Notes under the pieces: generated by a model | Told to the model about the DNA's origin: nothing | The model's input: the letters and a program-made list of their open reading frames with translations, nothing else | The model's database searches: none | Part shown: one piece after another, positions 36,245 through 44,586 of the stretch | Layout: every line of letters begins with the position of its first letter | Numbering within the stretch: position 1 is the stretch's first letter | Program-made: the position numbers and the translations under genes | Source: Gordonibacter sp034932485 | GTDB taxonomy: Bacteria > Actinomycetota > Coriobacteriia > Coriobacteriales > Eggerthellaceae | Length of the DNA stretch: 64,000 nt | Direction: 5' to 3' | Assembly: GCA_034932485.1 (NCBI GenBank) | Contig: JAYFOQ010000014.1 | Coordinates: 112,043-176,042, forward strand

Positions 36245-36322
36245 CGCGGCAGGCTTTGGGCTTGCAGGGAGCCGCGCCTGATGCATGTGCGACGGAAACC
36301 CCGATGCCGTGTTGTGCACGGC
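36245..36322 (+). promoter_or_regulatory. folded leader upstream of rplM
   Basis: Two hairpins precede the L13 gene: CGCGGC (36245-36250) with GCCGCG (36271-36276), and GCCGTG (36306-36311) with CACGGC (36317-36322). Ribosomal operons often carry leaders that bind their own product, so an L13-type autoregulatory leader is possible but is not proved by sequence alone. The region 35923-36244 before it shows no gene I can support. Confidence 0.4.
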
Positions 36323-36354
36323 GTTTGGCAGAAGGATTATTGGAGGAAGCAGAA

Positions 36355-36789
36355 GTGAAGACGTATTACGCGAAGCCTCAAGAAGTTGAGCGCGAATGGG
36401 TCTTGATCGACGCCACGGACCAGGTGCTGGGCCGCGTCGCCGTGAAGGCCGCTCATATCCTTAAGGGCAAGCATAAGCCGCAGTACACCCCGCATGTCGA
36501 CACCGGTGACTTCGTTGTTATTATCAACGCTGACAAGATCCGCGTGACGGGCAACAAGGCTGAGGACAAGCGCTACTACCGCCACAGTGGTTTCCCCGGC
36601 GGCTTGAAGTCCGAAAGCTTCAACGAGGCTATGGAGAAGCATCCTGAGCGCGTTATCGAGCATGCTGTTAAGGGTATGTTGCCGAAGAACACGCTGGGTC
36701 GCGCCATGGGCAAGAAGCTCAAGGTGTACACGGGTGCCGAGCATCCACATATGGCTCAGAAGCCGCGCGAGATTAAGATGGAGGGTTAA
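36355..36789 (+). CDS. rplM: 50S ribosomal protein L13
   Basis: 144 residues of the ribosomal large subunit. The motifs DATDQVLGRVAVKAAHILKGK, GDFVVIINADKIRVTGNK, YYRHSGFPGG and VKGMLPKNTLGRAM are the standard L13 signature. The start is GTG 36355 with GGAGG eight bases upstream, giving KTYYAKP as the N-terminus; the longer frame from 36256 has no ribosome site. It is followed by rpsI three bases later, the conserved L13-S9 operon. Confidence 0.98.
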   Translation: MKTYYAKPQEVEREWVLIDATDQVLGRVAVKAAHILKGKHKPQYTPHVDTGDFVVIINADKIRVTGNKAEDKRYYRHSGFPGGLKSESFNEAMEKHPERVIEHAVKGMLPKNTLGRAMGKKLKVYTGAEHPHMAQKPREIKMEG

Positions 36790-36792
36790 ACC

Positions 36793-37185
36793 ATGGCAGG
36801 TGAAGCTTTGTATTACGGCACCGGCCGTCGTAAGAACGCCGTCGCTCGTGTGCGTCTCGTTCCTGGCACCGGCAAGGTGACCATTAACGGCCGCGAGGCT
36901 CTGGCGTATTTCGGCCGCGAGGCTCTGGTGAACTACGCGCTGACCCCGTTCAAGGTGACGGACACCGCGGATCATTTCGACGTTATCGCCACGCTCAATG
37001 GCGGCGGCATCTCGGGTCAGGCTGGTGCTCTGCGCCACGGCATTTCCCGTGCCCTGCTCGCTGCTGGCGACTACCGCGGCGAGCTGAAGAAGGCTGGTTA
37101 CCTCACGCGTGACGCCCGTATGGTCGAGCGCAAGAAGTACGGTCTGAAGAAGGCCCGCAAGCGTCCGCAGTTCAGCAAGCGCTAA
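36793..37185 (+). CDS. rpsI: 30S ribosomal protein S9
   Basis: 130 residues of the small ribosomal subunit. YYGTGRRKNAVARVRLVPGTG at the start and the basic tail KYGLKKARKRPQFSKR, which reaches the tRNA in the P site, are diagnostic. It follows rplM by three bases in one operon and ends just before a strong terminator. Confidence 0.98.
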   Translation: MAGEALYYGTGRRKNAVARVRLVPGTGKVTINGREALAYFGREALVNYALTPFKVTDTADHFDVIATLNGGGISGQAGALRHGISRALLAAGDYRGELKKAGYLTRDARMVERKKYGLKKARKRPQFSKR

Positions 37186-37211
37186 GCTGCAGCACATAGT
37201 GCACTTTTGGG

Positions 37212-37236
37212 AGGGGAGCCTGCGGGCTCCCCTTTC
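37212..37236 (+). terminator. terminator after rplM-rpsI
   Basis: AGGGGAGCC (37212-37220) and GGCTCCCCT (37225-37233) pair perfectly around four bases and are followed by TTTCT. It ends the ribosomal operon and faces the convergent LuxR gene. Confidence 0.85.
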
Positions 37237-37312
37237 TATATGTTGAGCATGGGCATGATTATGCCTTCTCACTTGTCTTTACAAGTGGTTTTAAAAAGTT
37301 TCACCCGTGTTA

Positions 37313-38842
37313 CTATCCAATGTAGCGCTCGATATAGTCGAGAATATCCTGCCGTGAGTGCAGGTTGGTTTTGCCATAGATGCGTTTTATATAGGTGTGC
37401 ACCGTGCCGGGGGATAGGTAGAGCTCTTCGGCGATCTTGTCCTGCGTGTGTCCAAGCGCATACAGTGTGAGCACCTCAGTCTCGCGTTCGGAGAGCAGGA
37501 ACTGCTCCTTGAGACAGTTTGTGTTTCCTTTCATGATGGCCGTGCGCATGGCGACCGACGTGTCGATGTGTCCTTCTATTCCCAATGCGCGCCCAGCGGC
37601 ATGGCTCAGCGGGCGGTCTTCGGAATCGCCATCTTTACCGCGTGCACGAAGCAGCTGTGCAAACACAAACTGTGCGCTGATGAGTAGAAACGCACCCGCA
37701 ATGGATGCGAGGGCCAGCGGGTTGGCGATGTTGTCGGACAGAGCGGGCAGCGCCAGTGTGGTTAGTGAGCGCGGCAACAGCAGTGAAATCATTCCGCCGA
37801 ACGCATAGTAGTAGGGGTCATACGTCCCATAGCTCATGAACGCGATGGTTACGTACCCCACAAAGGCGAACAACAGCCCGTTCAGGGCAAAGGCAAAGGC
37901 CAGCCCCACATCAAGTGAGCCGGGTAGCACGCTGCATAAAACGAGCGCAGCAGCGCCGAGGCCCTGCAATACGATCCAAAACCCCACCGTCATGGTGCTT
38001 CGTTCCTCGTTGAACGAGCGCACCATGAGTGTGAGTGAGAGTGCAATGCAAAGCGTGAGGTACAGGACCAGCGTCACTGGCGTGAAGGGAATGGGGTGTC
38101 CGGTGGGAAACATGCGGATGACGGCTTGTGCGGCGGCGATAAGCCAAATGCCCACTGCGCTGATGGCGAGAAAGTGCTGGGAGTCCATCATGGTTTTTGC
38201 CAGATTGAAATACCCTGTAGCACGTCGGGCGGTTTGAATGGTGCTGGGAAGCGGACTTTTCCGTGCTGCCTGCATGCATCCGAACTGCCCGAGCGCCATG
38301 GCGATGACAGGCAGGTATGAGAGCGGTTGAGGTAGCAGCGAGAAAACGCACAGCAGCAGTTCGGAGATGATAAGGGCGGTGAGTACGATCGTTGCCGCGA
38401 CCGGGGAGGATGCTCCCTTGGCGTTGCGCAGCCAGTAGAACATGACACACAGCGACGAGGCGGTGAGCAACACGTTGCAGGCCAGCCTCACGCTGTCGTC
38501 GACGAAGCGTAGTGTCTCAAGTGAGGTCAATCCGGCAGCGGCCAAGCACTGTAACGCGACGCAGGCGATGTTGATGGCCTTTATGTTGTTCTCGGTAAGG
38601 GCGCTGCGCTTTTTCAGTAACAATACCATCAGGCAGGCTAGGAGAGCTAGCGTGATTAGGGTAGCGCCGTCGGTGAGTAGGCTGCCACTGCGATAGGCCG
38701 AGCTGTCGTTGACGATGGTGCTGAAGCAGGTGTGCGCGAGGGCGAAGCCGACCGAAGATGGCATGACCAGTTTGAAGGTACGCGCCGCATCAGAAAGACG
38801 TGCGTGGCGAGCACTGCCCGATATCTGGATCCCTGCGTCCAT
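37313..38842 (-). CDS. LuxR-family regulator with membrane domain
   Basis: 509 residues. About 12 hydrophobic helices are followed by a LuxR helix-turn-helix (LLSERETEVLTLYALGHTQDKIA and VHTYIKRIYGKTNLHSRQDIL). It is the same layout as the regulator at 29697 but only distantly similar in the membrane half. The start ATG 38842 has AGAGAGGG just upstream; TTG 38890 and another ATG in the same frame are alternatives. It is divergent from the PsrABC-like operon at 39150, its likely target. Confidence 0.88.
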   Translation of the reverse strand: MDAGIQISGSARHARLSDAARTFKLVMPSSVGFALAHTCFSTIVNDSSAYRSGSLLTDGATLITLALLACLMVLLLKKRSALTENNIKAINIACVALQCLAAAGLTSLETLRFVDDSVRLACNVLLTASSLCVMFYWLRNAKGASSPVAATIVLTALIISELLLCVFSLLPQPLSYLPVIAMALGQFGCMQAARKSPLPSTIQTARRATGYFNLAKTMMDSQHFLAISAVGIWLIAAAQAVIRMFPTGHPIPFTPVTLVLYLTLCIALSLTLMVRSFNEERSTMTVGFWIVLQGLGAAALVLCSVLPGSLDVGLAFAFALNGLLFAFVGYVTIAFMSYGTYDPYYYAFGGMISLLLPRSLTTLALPALSDNIANPLALASIAGAFLLISAQFVFAQLLRARGKDGDSEDRPLSHAAGRALGIEGHIDTSVAMRTAIMKGNTNCLKEQFLLSERETEVLTLYALGHTQDKIAEELYLSPGTVHTYIKRIYGKTNLHSRQDILDYIERYIG

Positions 38843-38913
38843 GTTTCCCTCTCTGCCAAGGTTGCTCGACATGTTGGATTCTGGGGTCAAGTATATCAGC
38901 AGTTCTTCGATTG

Positions 38914-38948
38914 ATCACCTGAGACACTGGGTGATTTTTTCTTATAAT
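38914..38948 (+). promoter_or_regulatory. candidate promoter and dyad for the molybdoenzyme operon
   Basis: A perfect -10 (TATAAT, 38943-38948) lies about 200 bases before the molybdoenzyme gene. The inverted repeat ATCACC...GGTGAT (38914-38919 and 38929-38934) covers the -35 position, where the canonical box is poor, which suits activation by the divergent LuxR regulator. The rest of the 307-base interval shows no other feature. Confidence 0.45.
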
Positions 38949-39149
38949 CCCACGTCAAAAGCTTGTACCCGCAAAGAAGGTACACGGACGTTGCGTAAAG
39001 TTACCGGCTAAGAGGGTACAAACGCTCCCTTTCACGCCCCTACGATGCTTGTATTCGCTGCCCCTTTTGAAGGTGTGTAGACAAAAGCCCGTAGGGTGGC
39101 TCGCTTTGAGAAAGGTGAGCCTTGAGCAAAGGGTCCGGAGAGGAGAGGT

Positions 39150-41297
39150 ATGTTGGAACACGCGATTTCGAGACGGCGTTTCATAGCCGCGAGCGCCGGT
39201 GTCGCCGCTGTAACTCTTGCAGCCGACGGCATGCAGGTGCAGCAAGCGCTTGCCGTAGAGAAAAATTATGAAGGTGAGGAAACCGTCGTCAACTCCACGT
39301 GCGCGGGATGCGGTAACAAATGTGGTCTTACCGCCTATGTGCGCGAAGGGAAGATTAATCGGGTAGAGGGCCTTGCTGCGCATCCCTTTACGGGTGGTCA
39401 TCTCTGTGGCCGCGGCCAGGGCATCGTGTCGGCCACTTATTCTTCCGACCGCGTGCAAAAGCCACTCAAGGCCAACGGTAAGGGTGGCTTTACGGAAGTA
39501 GGTTGGGAAGAGGCGATTAAAGATATTGCTGCGAAGCTCAAGGAGGCAGGCCCCGAGAAAACCGCCTTCTTTCAAGATGGGCGTGGCACCGACGACTACT
39601 TCACCAAGCGTTTTATGGCCGCTTTCGGGTCGGCCAACTACTATACCGATGCCGCACTGAACGATGTAGACATATCTTCCGTGATTATGGCGGTGTCGGG
39701 TGCGTTTCCCGCCCCGGATACCGGCAAGTCGAAGTGCATCGTGCTGTTGGATAAGGCCTCCTACGAAGGCGTGCGCCCCAGCGAGATTGAGGAAATGATC
39801 CACGCCCGTGCGAACGGCGCAAAAATCTACGACGTCGATCCGCGCCTATGTTCGTTTGGTGCGGCTATGGCCGAGTGGGTGCCCATCCGTCCCGGCTTTG
39901 AACTGGCCTTCCTTTTGGGTATGTCGTCCTATCTGGTGGAGGAGGGCCTCTACGACAAGGAATTCATCGCCGCGAACGCCAACGGTTTTGATGCCTACGC
40001 TAAGGCGCTCAAGCCTTACACGCTTACGTGGACCAGCGAGAAGACTGGTATAGACGAAGGCAAGCTGGAGGAAATCGCTCAGGCGCTCGCCAAGGCTGCG
40101 CCCAGCTGCTACATCGACCTGCAATGGGCCGGTACCGTGGGCTCGGGCTACGCCAACTCCGCCGAGCAGCTGCGCGCGCTGCTGTTGCTGAATGCGCTTT
40201 TGGGCAATTACAACCAGCCGGGTGGCTATATCTTCCCCAAGGCGCCGTTCCTGGCTCCCAATGCGCTCGATGCCACCATGTTCATTCCCACCAGCAAGCC
40301 GCAAGCCAAGCCGGCGGGCGAAGGCACGTTTGCGCTCTCCGGAGCCATGAGCTGCCAGGCGGGCCTGCGCGCAAACCCGGCTGCCGCGCTATTCTGCGAA
40401 AGCGATCCGGCCACCGATTGGTCCGACACCGTATCTACCGTCGAGGCGCTGAACGCCATCCCGTTCAAGGTGGTTATCGACTCCTTTATGACGCCTACCG
40501 CGAAGATGGCCGATTACGTACTGCCCGCCCTTACCTACCTTGAGCGTCCCGGCATCGTGGGAACCGCCACTGCTATGAATTCCATCGCCACTATGCGCAA
40601 TCAGGTGATCGAACCGGTGTGCCCCGACGCGAAGGCCGTGCACAAAATTACGGTAGATCTGGCAAAGGAGCTGGGACTTTCACAGTATTTCACGTTCTCG
40701 CTCGACGATTACAATGAAGCACTATGCAAGGCGTACGGCGTCCAGTACACCGACCTCAAGAAAGATGGCACGGCCATTTTACCGGGCTGCTCACTTGAAT
40801 ACGGTAGTTCCATCTACTACCTCACGAAGTCGTTCAAGATCGACTTCGCTAGCCCCGCGTTCGAGAGCATCGGGCGCAGTGCGACACCTGAGTGGATTGA
40901 CCCTCTTGTTGTGCCCAGTGGCGATCAGCTGCGCTTGATCACGGGCGACCAGTTCTCGCAGGCGCGCACCTACACGCTTGATGCTTCGCATCTGCTGCAA
41001 GATGCGAAGGAAAACGAGTTCGAGCGCGTGTGGGTGCACCCTGCGGCTGCGAAGAAGGCCGGCATCGCCCACGGCGACAAGGTGAAGCTGACCTCCGAGG
41101 TGGGCAGCGTTGTCGTGCATGCCAAGGTTACCGAGAAGGTGCACCCCGAGGCGGTGTATCTGCCGCCCCACTATGGCCGCGACGGACTCGACTTCGGAGC
41201 AAAATTTCGCAGCCTCGTGCCCTGCCGGTACGAACCCGACACGGGCAGTGCCATGACGCAAGAAGTGCTTGTAAGCCTGCAGAAGGAAGGTGCGTAA
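39150..41297 (+). CDS. Tat-exported molybdopterin oxidoreductase, PsrA/PhsA-like catalytic subunit
   Basis: 715 residues of the DMSO-reductase superfamily. A twin-arginine signal (I-S-R-R-R-F-I, Arg 8-10) is followed by a 4Fe-4S motif with Cys 51, 54, 58 and 86 and then the molybdopterin domains. The position usually holding a Cys, Ser or Sec molybdenum ligand appears to be N171 (TDAALND), which is unusual. The operon with a four-cluster ferredoxin and an NrfD-type membrane protein matches Psr/Phs-like sulfur or other anaerobic reductases; the substrate is unknown. The ATG follows GGAGAGGAGAGG. Confidence 0.92.
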   Translation: MLEHAISRRRFIAASAGVAAVTLAADGMQVQQALAVEKNYEGEETVVNSTCAGCGNKCGLTAYVREGKINRVEGLAAHPFTGGHLCGRGQGIVSATYSSDRVQKPLKANGKGGFTEVGWEEAIKDIAAKLKEAGPEKTAFFQDGRGTDDYFTKRFMAAFGSANYYTDAALNDVDISSVIMAVSGAFPAPDTGKSKCIVLLDKASYEGVRPSEIEEMIHARANGAKIYDVDPRLCSFGAAMAEWVPIRPGFELAFLLGMSSYLVEEGLYDKEFIAANANGFDAYAKALKPYTLTWTSEKTGIDEGKLEEIAQALAKAAPSCYIDLQWAGTVGSGYANSAEQLRALLLLNALLGNYNQPGGYIFPKAPFLAPNALDATMFIPTSKPQAKPAGEGTFALSGAMSCQAGLRANPAAALFCESDPATDWSDTVSTVEALNAIPFKVVIDSFMTPTAKMADYVLPALTYLERPGIVGTATAMNSIATMRNQVIEPVCPDAKAVHKITVDLAKELGLSQYFTFSLDDYNEALCKAYGVQYTDLKKDGTAILPGCSLEYGSSIYYLTKSFKIDFASPAFESIGRSATPEWIDPLVVPSGDQLRLITGDQFSQARTYTLDASHLLQDAKENEFERVWVHPAAAKKAGIAHGDKVKLTSEVGSVVVHAKVTEKVHPEAVYLPPHYGRDGLDFGAKFRSLVPCRYEPDTGSAMTQEVLVSLQKEGA

Positions 41298-41301
41298 ACC
41301 C

Positions 41302-41841
41302 ATGAGCCGCTATGGAATGGTTATTGATACAAGGAATTGCGTGGGGTGTCATGCTTGTCGCATGGCATGCCAGAATCGCAATGACCTTTTGGCTGACGAG
41401 TCATTTATCCGCTTTTTCGATCTTGAGACAGGCATCGTTCCTGCAGTGGCGGGCGAGACAGCGCCCACACAATGCATGCAGTGCGACGACGCTCCCTGCG
41501 CTGCGGTATGTCCGACCGGCGCCACACATGTGAATGACAAGGGTATCGTTGCCGTGGACGACACGCGCTGTATCGGCTGCAAGTACTGCATGGCCGCGTG
41601 TCCCTACCACGCGCGTGTGGTAAACAGCCAGACAGGTGTTGTGGACAAGTGTCGCCTGTGCGTCGCCTATGCTGAAGAGGGAAGCCACCCTGTGAACTGC
41701 GTGAGTGCCTGCCCCGGCAAGGTGCGCATCTTCGGCGACTTGGACGATCCTGCGTCCGAAGTCTCCCGTGCGATCGTCGAGACCAACGCTCAGCCGTTGG
41801 CTAAAAACCTATCCAATGCCAAGTTTTTCTACGTGAGGTGA
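41302..41841 (+). CDS. 4Fe-4S ferredoxin electron-transfer subunit, PsrB-like
   Basis: 179 residues. Four cysteine clusters are visible: CVGCHACRMAC, CMQCDDAPCAAVC, CIGCKYCMAAC and CRLC...CVSAC, enough for four 4Fe-4S centres as in PsrB/DmsB. It passes electrons from the membrane NrfD subunit to the Mo subunit and is likely carried to the outside with the Tat-exported partner. Start at ATG 41302 is four bases after the preceding stop; a GTG at 41290 overlaps the upstream gene. Confidence 0.93.
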   Translation: MSRYGMVIDTRNCVGCHACRMACQNRNDLLADESFIRFFDLETGIVPAVAGETAPTQCMQCDDAPCAAVCPTGATHVNDKGIVAVDDTRCIGCKYCMAACPYHARVVNSQTGVVDKCRLCVAYAEEGSHPVNCVSACPGKVRIFGDLDDPASEVSRAIVETNAQPLAKNLSNAKFFYVR

Positions 41842-41848
41842 TGATCAC

Positions 41849-42730
41849 ATGTCTTTTGAACCTGTTTGGGAGGCTCCCATCATATGGTACTTGTTCCTTG
41901 CGGGTCTGGGAGCAGGCGCGTTCGCCACGGCGTCCTTTTTGCGCTGGCGCCATCCGCAAGCGGTGGTTATGCGCCACATCGCTCACATCATCGCTCCTAT
42001 CGCGGTGGCCATCGGCTTGGTGCTGCTCATGTTCGACGCCACGGCGGGCTTCCACGATCCTTTGCGGTTTGCCTTGCTGCTGACAAACCCCTTCTCGGTG
42101 ATGATGTGGGGTGTGGTGTTCCTGTCGCTGTTCATGGTTATTGCCTGTGTCGCCCTAGTCATGGATTTCCTGAAGAAGGAGACCCCCGCCTGGCTGGAGA
42201 TTGTAGGAACGGCGCTTGCCGTGTGCGTGGCCATCTACACCGGTGTGCTGCTGGGCGTGTGCCGTCCGTACCCGCTGTGGAACAACGCGCTGCTGCCTAT
42301 TTTGTTCCTGGTGTCGGCGTTGTCGTCTGGCGCGGCCTCGGTGCTGCTCGCCGCGGTGTTCGCACGCCCCGAGGAGTTCAACAAGGTGGGCGTGCTGAAA
42401 AAGTTCCACTTCTGCTTTCCGCTGATCGAGCTGCTGTTGCTGGCCTCGCTCGTGTTTATCACTGGCTTCAACTCGCCTGCGGGCATCGCATCGGTGGCCA
42501 ACTTGATTTCGGGGTCGTACGCGTTTTGGTTTTGGATCGGTCTCGTGCTGGTAGGCCTGGTGCTGCCCACGGCGCTTGAGACGGGATTGCTATTCTTCAG
42601 TTCCAAGGAGTTCGAGGAAAGCCGCGCGGCTCATGCGCTCAGCGCCGCATCGGATGTGGGCGTGTTGGTCGGTGGTTTCCTGCTGCGCTTCCTCATCGTG
42701 TCCGCTGCTGTTCCGATGTTCTTCCTGTAG
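41849..42730 (+). CDS. NrfD/PsrC-type membrane anchor and quinol dehydrogenase subunit
   Basis: 293 residues with about eight or nine transmembrane helices. The N-terminus (WYLFLAGLGAGAFATASFL) resembles NrfD/PsrC proteins, which take electrons from menaquinol and hand them to the ferredoxin subunit. It follows the ferredoxin gene by seven bases and completes an ABC operon. Quinol oxidation and substrate reduction outside the membrane are inferred from the family. Confidence 0.9.
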   Translation: MSFEPVWEAPIIWYLFLAGLGAGAFATASFLRWRHPQAVVMRHIAHIIAPIAVAIGLVLLMFDATAGFHDPLRFALLLTNPFSVMMWGVVFLSLFMVIACVALVMDFLKKETPAWLEIVGTALAVCVAIYTGVLLGVCRPYPLWNNALLPILFLVSALSSGAASVLLAAVFARPEEFNKVGVLKKFHFCFPLIELLLLASLVFITGFNSPAGIASVANLISGSYAFWFWIGLVLVGLVLPTALETGLLFFSSKEFEESRAAHALSAASDVGVLVGGFLLRFLIVSAAVPMFFL

Positions 42731-42766
42731 TCTGGTTTGTTTTCATATGCTTTTGCGTTCCTGCTG

Positions 42767-42797
42767 CCCCGTACCTTATTCTCTCTCTGGTGCGGGG
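42767..42797 (+). terminator. terminator after the molybdoenzyme operon
   Basis: CCCCGTACC (42767-42775) and GGTGCGGGG (42789-42797) pair with one wobble. The T content after it is only modest. It lies between the NrfD gene and the convergent MFS gene. Confidence 0.55.
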
Positions 42798-42815
42798 TGG
42801 TGCTTGTTGATGTGG

Positions 42816-44015
42816 CTACTTTTTACACGCTGGTGAAGTGTCTGTCACGTGCACAAGGCGCGGGGGTTTACGGTGGCGAGCGAAGGCAAAAAAGATGACG
42901 GCTGATACTAAGGGTAATGCAGCGAAACATAAGTACATGTTGGCATAGCCCAGTATGGTAACAATCACTCCCGATACAGCCGACCCTACTCCGATGCCAC
43001 TGTCAAATCCGATAAGGAACGTAGCATTCGCCGCCCCACGGTGCTGTGGTTCAACATTCGCTACTGCCATGGTTTGCAGAGTGGAATGGCATGCGGCGAA
43101 ACCCGCGCCGTACAAAAACGCCGTTAGTACAAATAAAGTGAGCGAATTAGCTTGCGAGAGTAGTACAAGAGCTACCACCATAAACAGAAGACCTGGTACC
43201 AGCACAACAGAGTAACCTTTGCGGTCAACCAGCTTTCCCAATAGCGGTCGCGATATGGCTACTGCTATGGCATAAGCGATAAAGAAAGGTGCAATATTAT
43301 TCACGCCTTGCGCTGAGGCATGAATAGCCAAAAAAGTAACCAATGCTCCATAGCAAGCTGTTAAAAAGAATACGATAATTGAGGGTAGAACTGACGATCG
43401 TTCTATTAGGTTTTTCATGCTAAATGTTGAGTGACGTTCGATGGGGCGATAGCGTAAAAAGCACGCGAACCCGAATGCTAGCACCAACGCTCCTGTAGCT
43501 AATATGATGACCGGTGTAATGCCCTTCCAGTCGAACAATTGTAGGGCTAATCCGGGAGCAATGGCTAGGGCAAGGCTTGCTGACAAGGCAAATAACCCCA
43601 TGCCCTCGCCGAAACGTTTTGGCGGGATTATGTCGGTGGCTACAGTTTGACTGGAGGTGCTGGTAATACCCCAGGCCAATCCATGTATAAAGCGGAGAGC
43701 CAAAATAGCGCCTACCACAGGCATAAACTCGAAGCAAAGAGAAGCAAGGCTCATGAAAGCAATGCCGGATAAGAAGATGCCTTTGCGTCCAAACCGGTCG
43801 AGAATTAGTCCACAAAATGGACGGATCAGCAGTGCTGATACGGTGGTAATGGCCGTAACTAAACCAAGCACGGCATCGGGGGCTCCCAGTGATTGTATAT
43901 ATACGGGCAATACGAACGGAAACGCTTGCCAACTACTAAAAATAAGAAGATTAACGATGGTAATAAGAACGAAGTCCTTCGTCCATAACGTACTTTTGGG
44001 TTTCTCCGCTCTCAT
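42816..44015 (-). CDS. MFS transporter
   Basis: 400 residues with about 12 helices. The MFS signature between helices 2 and 3 is clear (GLILDRFGRKG), with a second copy in the other half (GKLVDRKGYS). It resembles sugar or drug exporters of the DHA1 type; the cargo is unknown. ATG 44015 follows GGGGGAG at about nine bases; the frame remains open to 44195 but that extension has no good start. It stands alone beside the molybdoenzyme operon. Confidence 0.85.
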   Translation of the reverse strand: MRAEKPKSTLWTKDFVLITIVNLLIFSSWQAFPFVLPVYIQSLGAPDAVLGLVTAITTVSALLIRPFCGLILDRFGRKGIFLSGIAFMSLASLCFEFMPVVGAILALRFIHGLAWGITSTSSQTVATDIIPPKRFGEGMGLFALSASLALAIAPGLALQLFDWKGITPVIILATGALVLAFGFACFLRYRPIERHSTFSMKNLIERSSVLPSIIVFFLTACYGALVTFLAIHASAQGVNNIAPFFIAYAIAVAISRPLLGKLVDRKGYSVVLVPGLLFMVVALVLLSQANSLTLFVLTAFLYGAGFAACHSTLQTMAVANVEPQHRGAANATFLIGFDSGIGVGSAVSGVIVTILGYANMYLCFAALPLVSAVIFFAFARHRKPPRLVHVTDTSPACKK

Positions 44016-44404
44016 GTGCGCTCGCTCCCCCTTGCGTATCGCTCTCGATGAATCCCAGTGGTTCAGTATAGCGTAGTAGCGGTGGAGGGGGAGGGGCTTA
44101 TCGGCTGAAGCAACCTCCGATTTATTTTGTCGATATGCTCCTGATCGGGTGTTGCGGCAATTCGGTACGGCGTGCTCTATATTCAAAACCGGCACGTATA
44201 AGGCAAGGCCACGAAGGATAGAGCGCTTATTGCTTGCGTGTTTATCTATTATAGGAATGATGTCTGACGTGAACCTGACGCGGAAGATGCGAAGAAGCGG
44301 GGGGACACTGACGGGGATTCATCGGAATGTTTGATTGAAGGGGGCTTGTCAGGGGGCGTTTCTTCTTGAGAGAAGTGATGTTCCACTAGAAAAGAAATAT
44401 CGAA

Positions 44405-44450
44405 ATGAAAAAGTCCTCGATATTGGGGGAATCGAGGACTTTTTCATGTG
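44405..44450. terminator. long perfect hairpin with T tract
   Basis: A 17-bp perfect stem (44405-44421 with 44431-44447, core GAAAAAGTCCTCGAT) surrounds a nine-base loop, with an A tract on one side and a T tract on the other, so it can terminate in both directions. Between 44016 and 44404 I see no gene, and no gene reads into it on the plus strand. Confidence 0.75.
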
Positions 44451-44451
44451 C

Positions 44452-44502
44452 TTCAGACTATGACTATTATAAGATATAATCTAATAGTAGTCATAGTCTG
44501 AA
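44452..44502. promoter_or_regulatory. perfect 15-bp inverted repeat enclosing a TATAAT box
   Basis: TTCAGACTATGACTA (44452-44466) and TAGTCATAGTCTGAA (44488-44502) are perfect mirror arms. The loop holds TATAAT (44475-44480), so the repeat covers a promoter about 85 bases before the BioB-like gene and may be its operator. It begins five bases after the terminator. Confidence 0.55.
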
Positions 44503-44586
44503 ATGGTATTCACAAATTATTCAGTTTGATTCTCGCGGCTTCGGGTAAACATGTCATGAGGGGAGAACTTAGGAGGAGGATGGTTC

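Noticed and set aside
35999..36358. A 119-codon plus-strand frame before rplM
   Set aside because: No ribosome site or recognisable motif, and it runs through the rplM leader hairpins.
36337..37272. A 311-codon minus-strand frame
   Set aside because: It is antisense to rplM and rpsI, which are certain.
38955..39803. A 282-codon minus-strand frame
   Set aside because: It is antisense to the molybdoenzyme gene and its upstream control region; composition is not protein-like.
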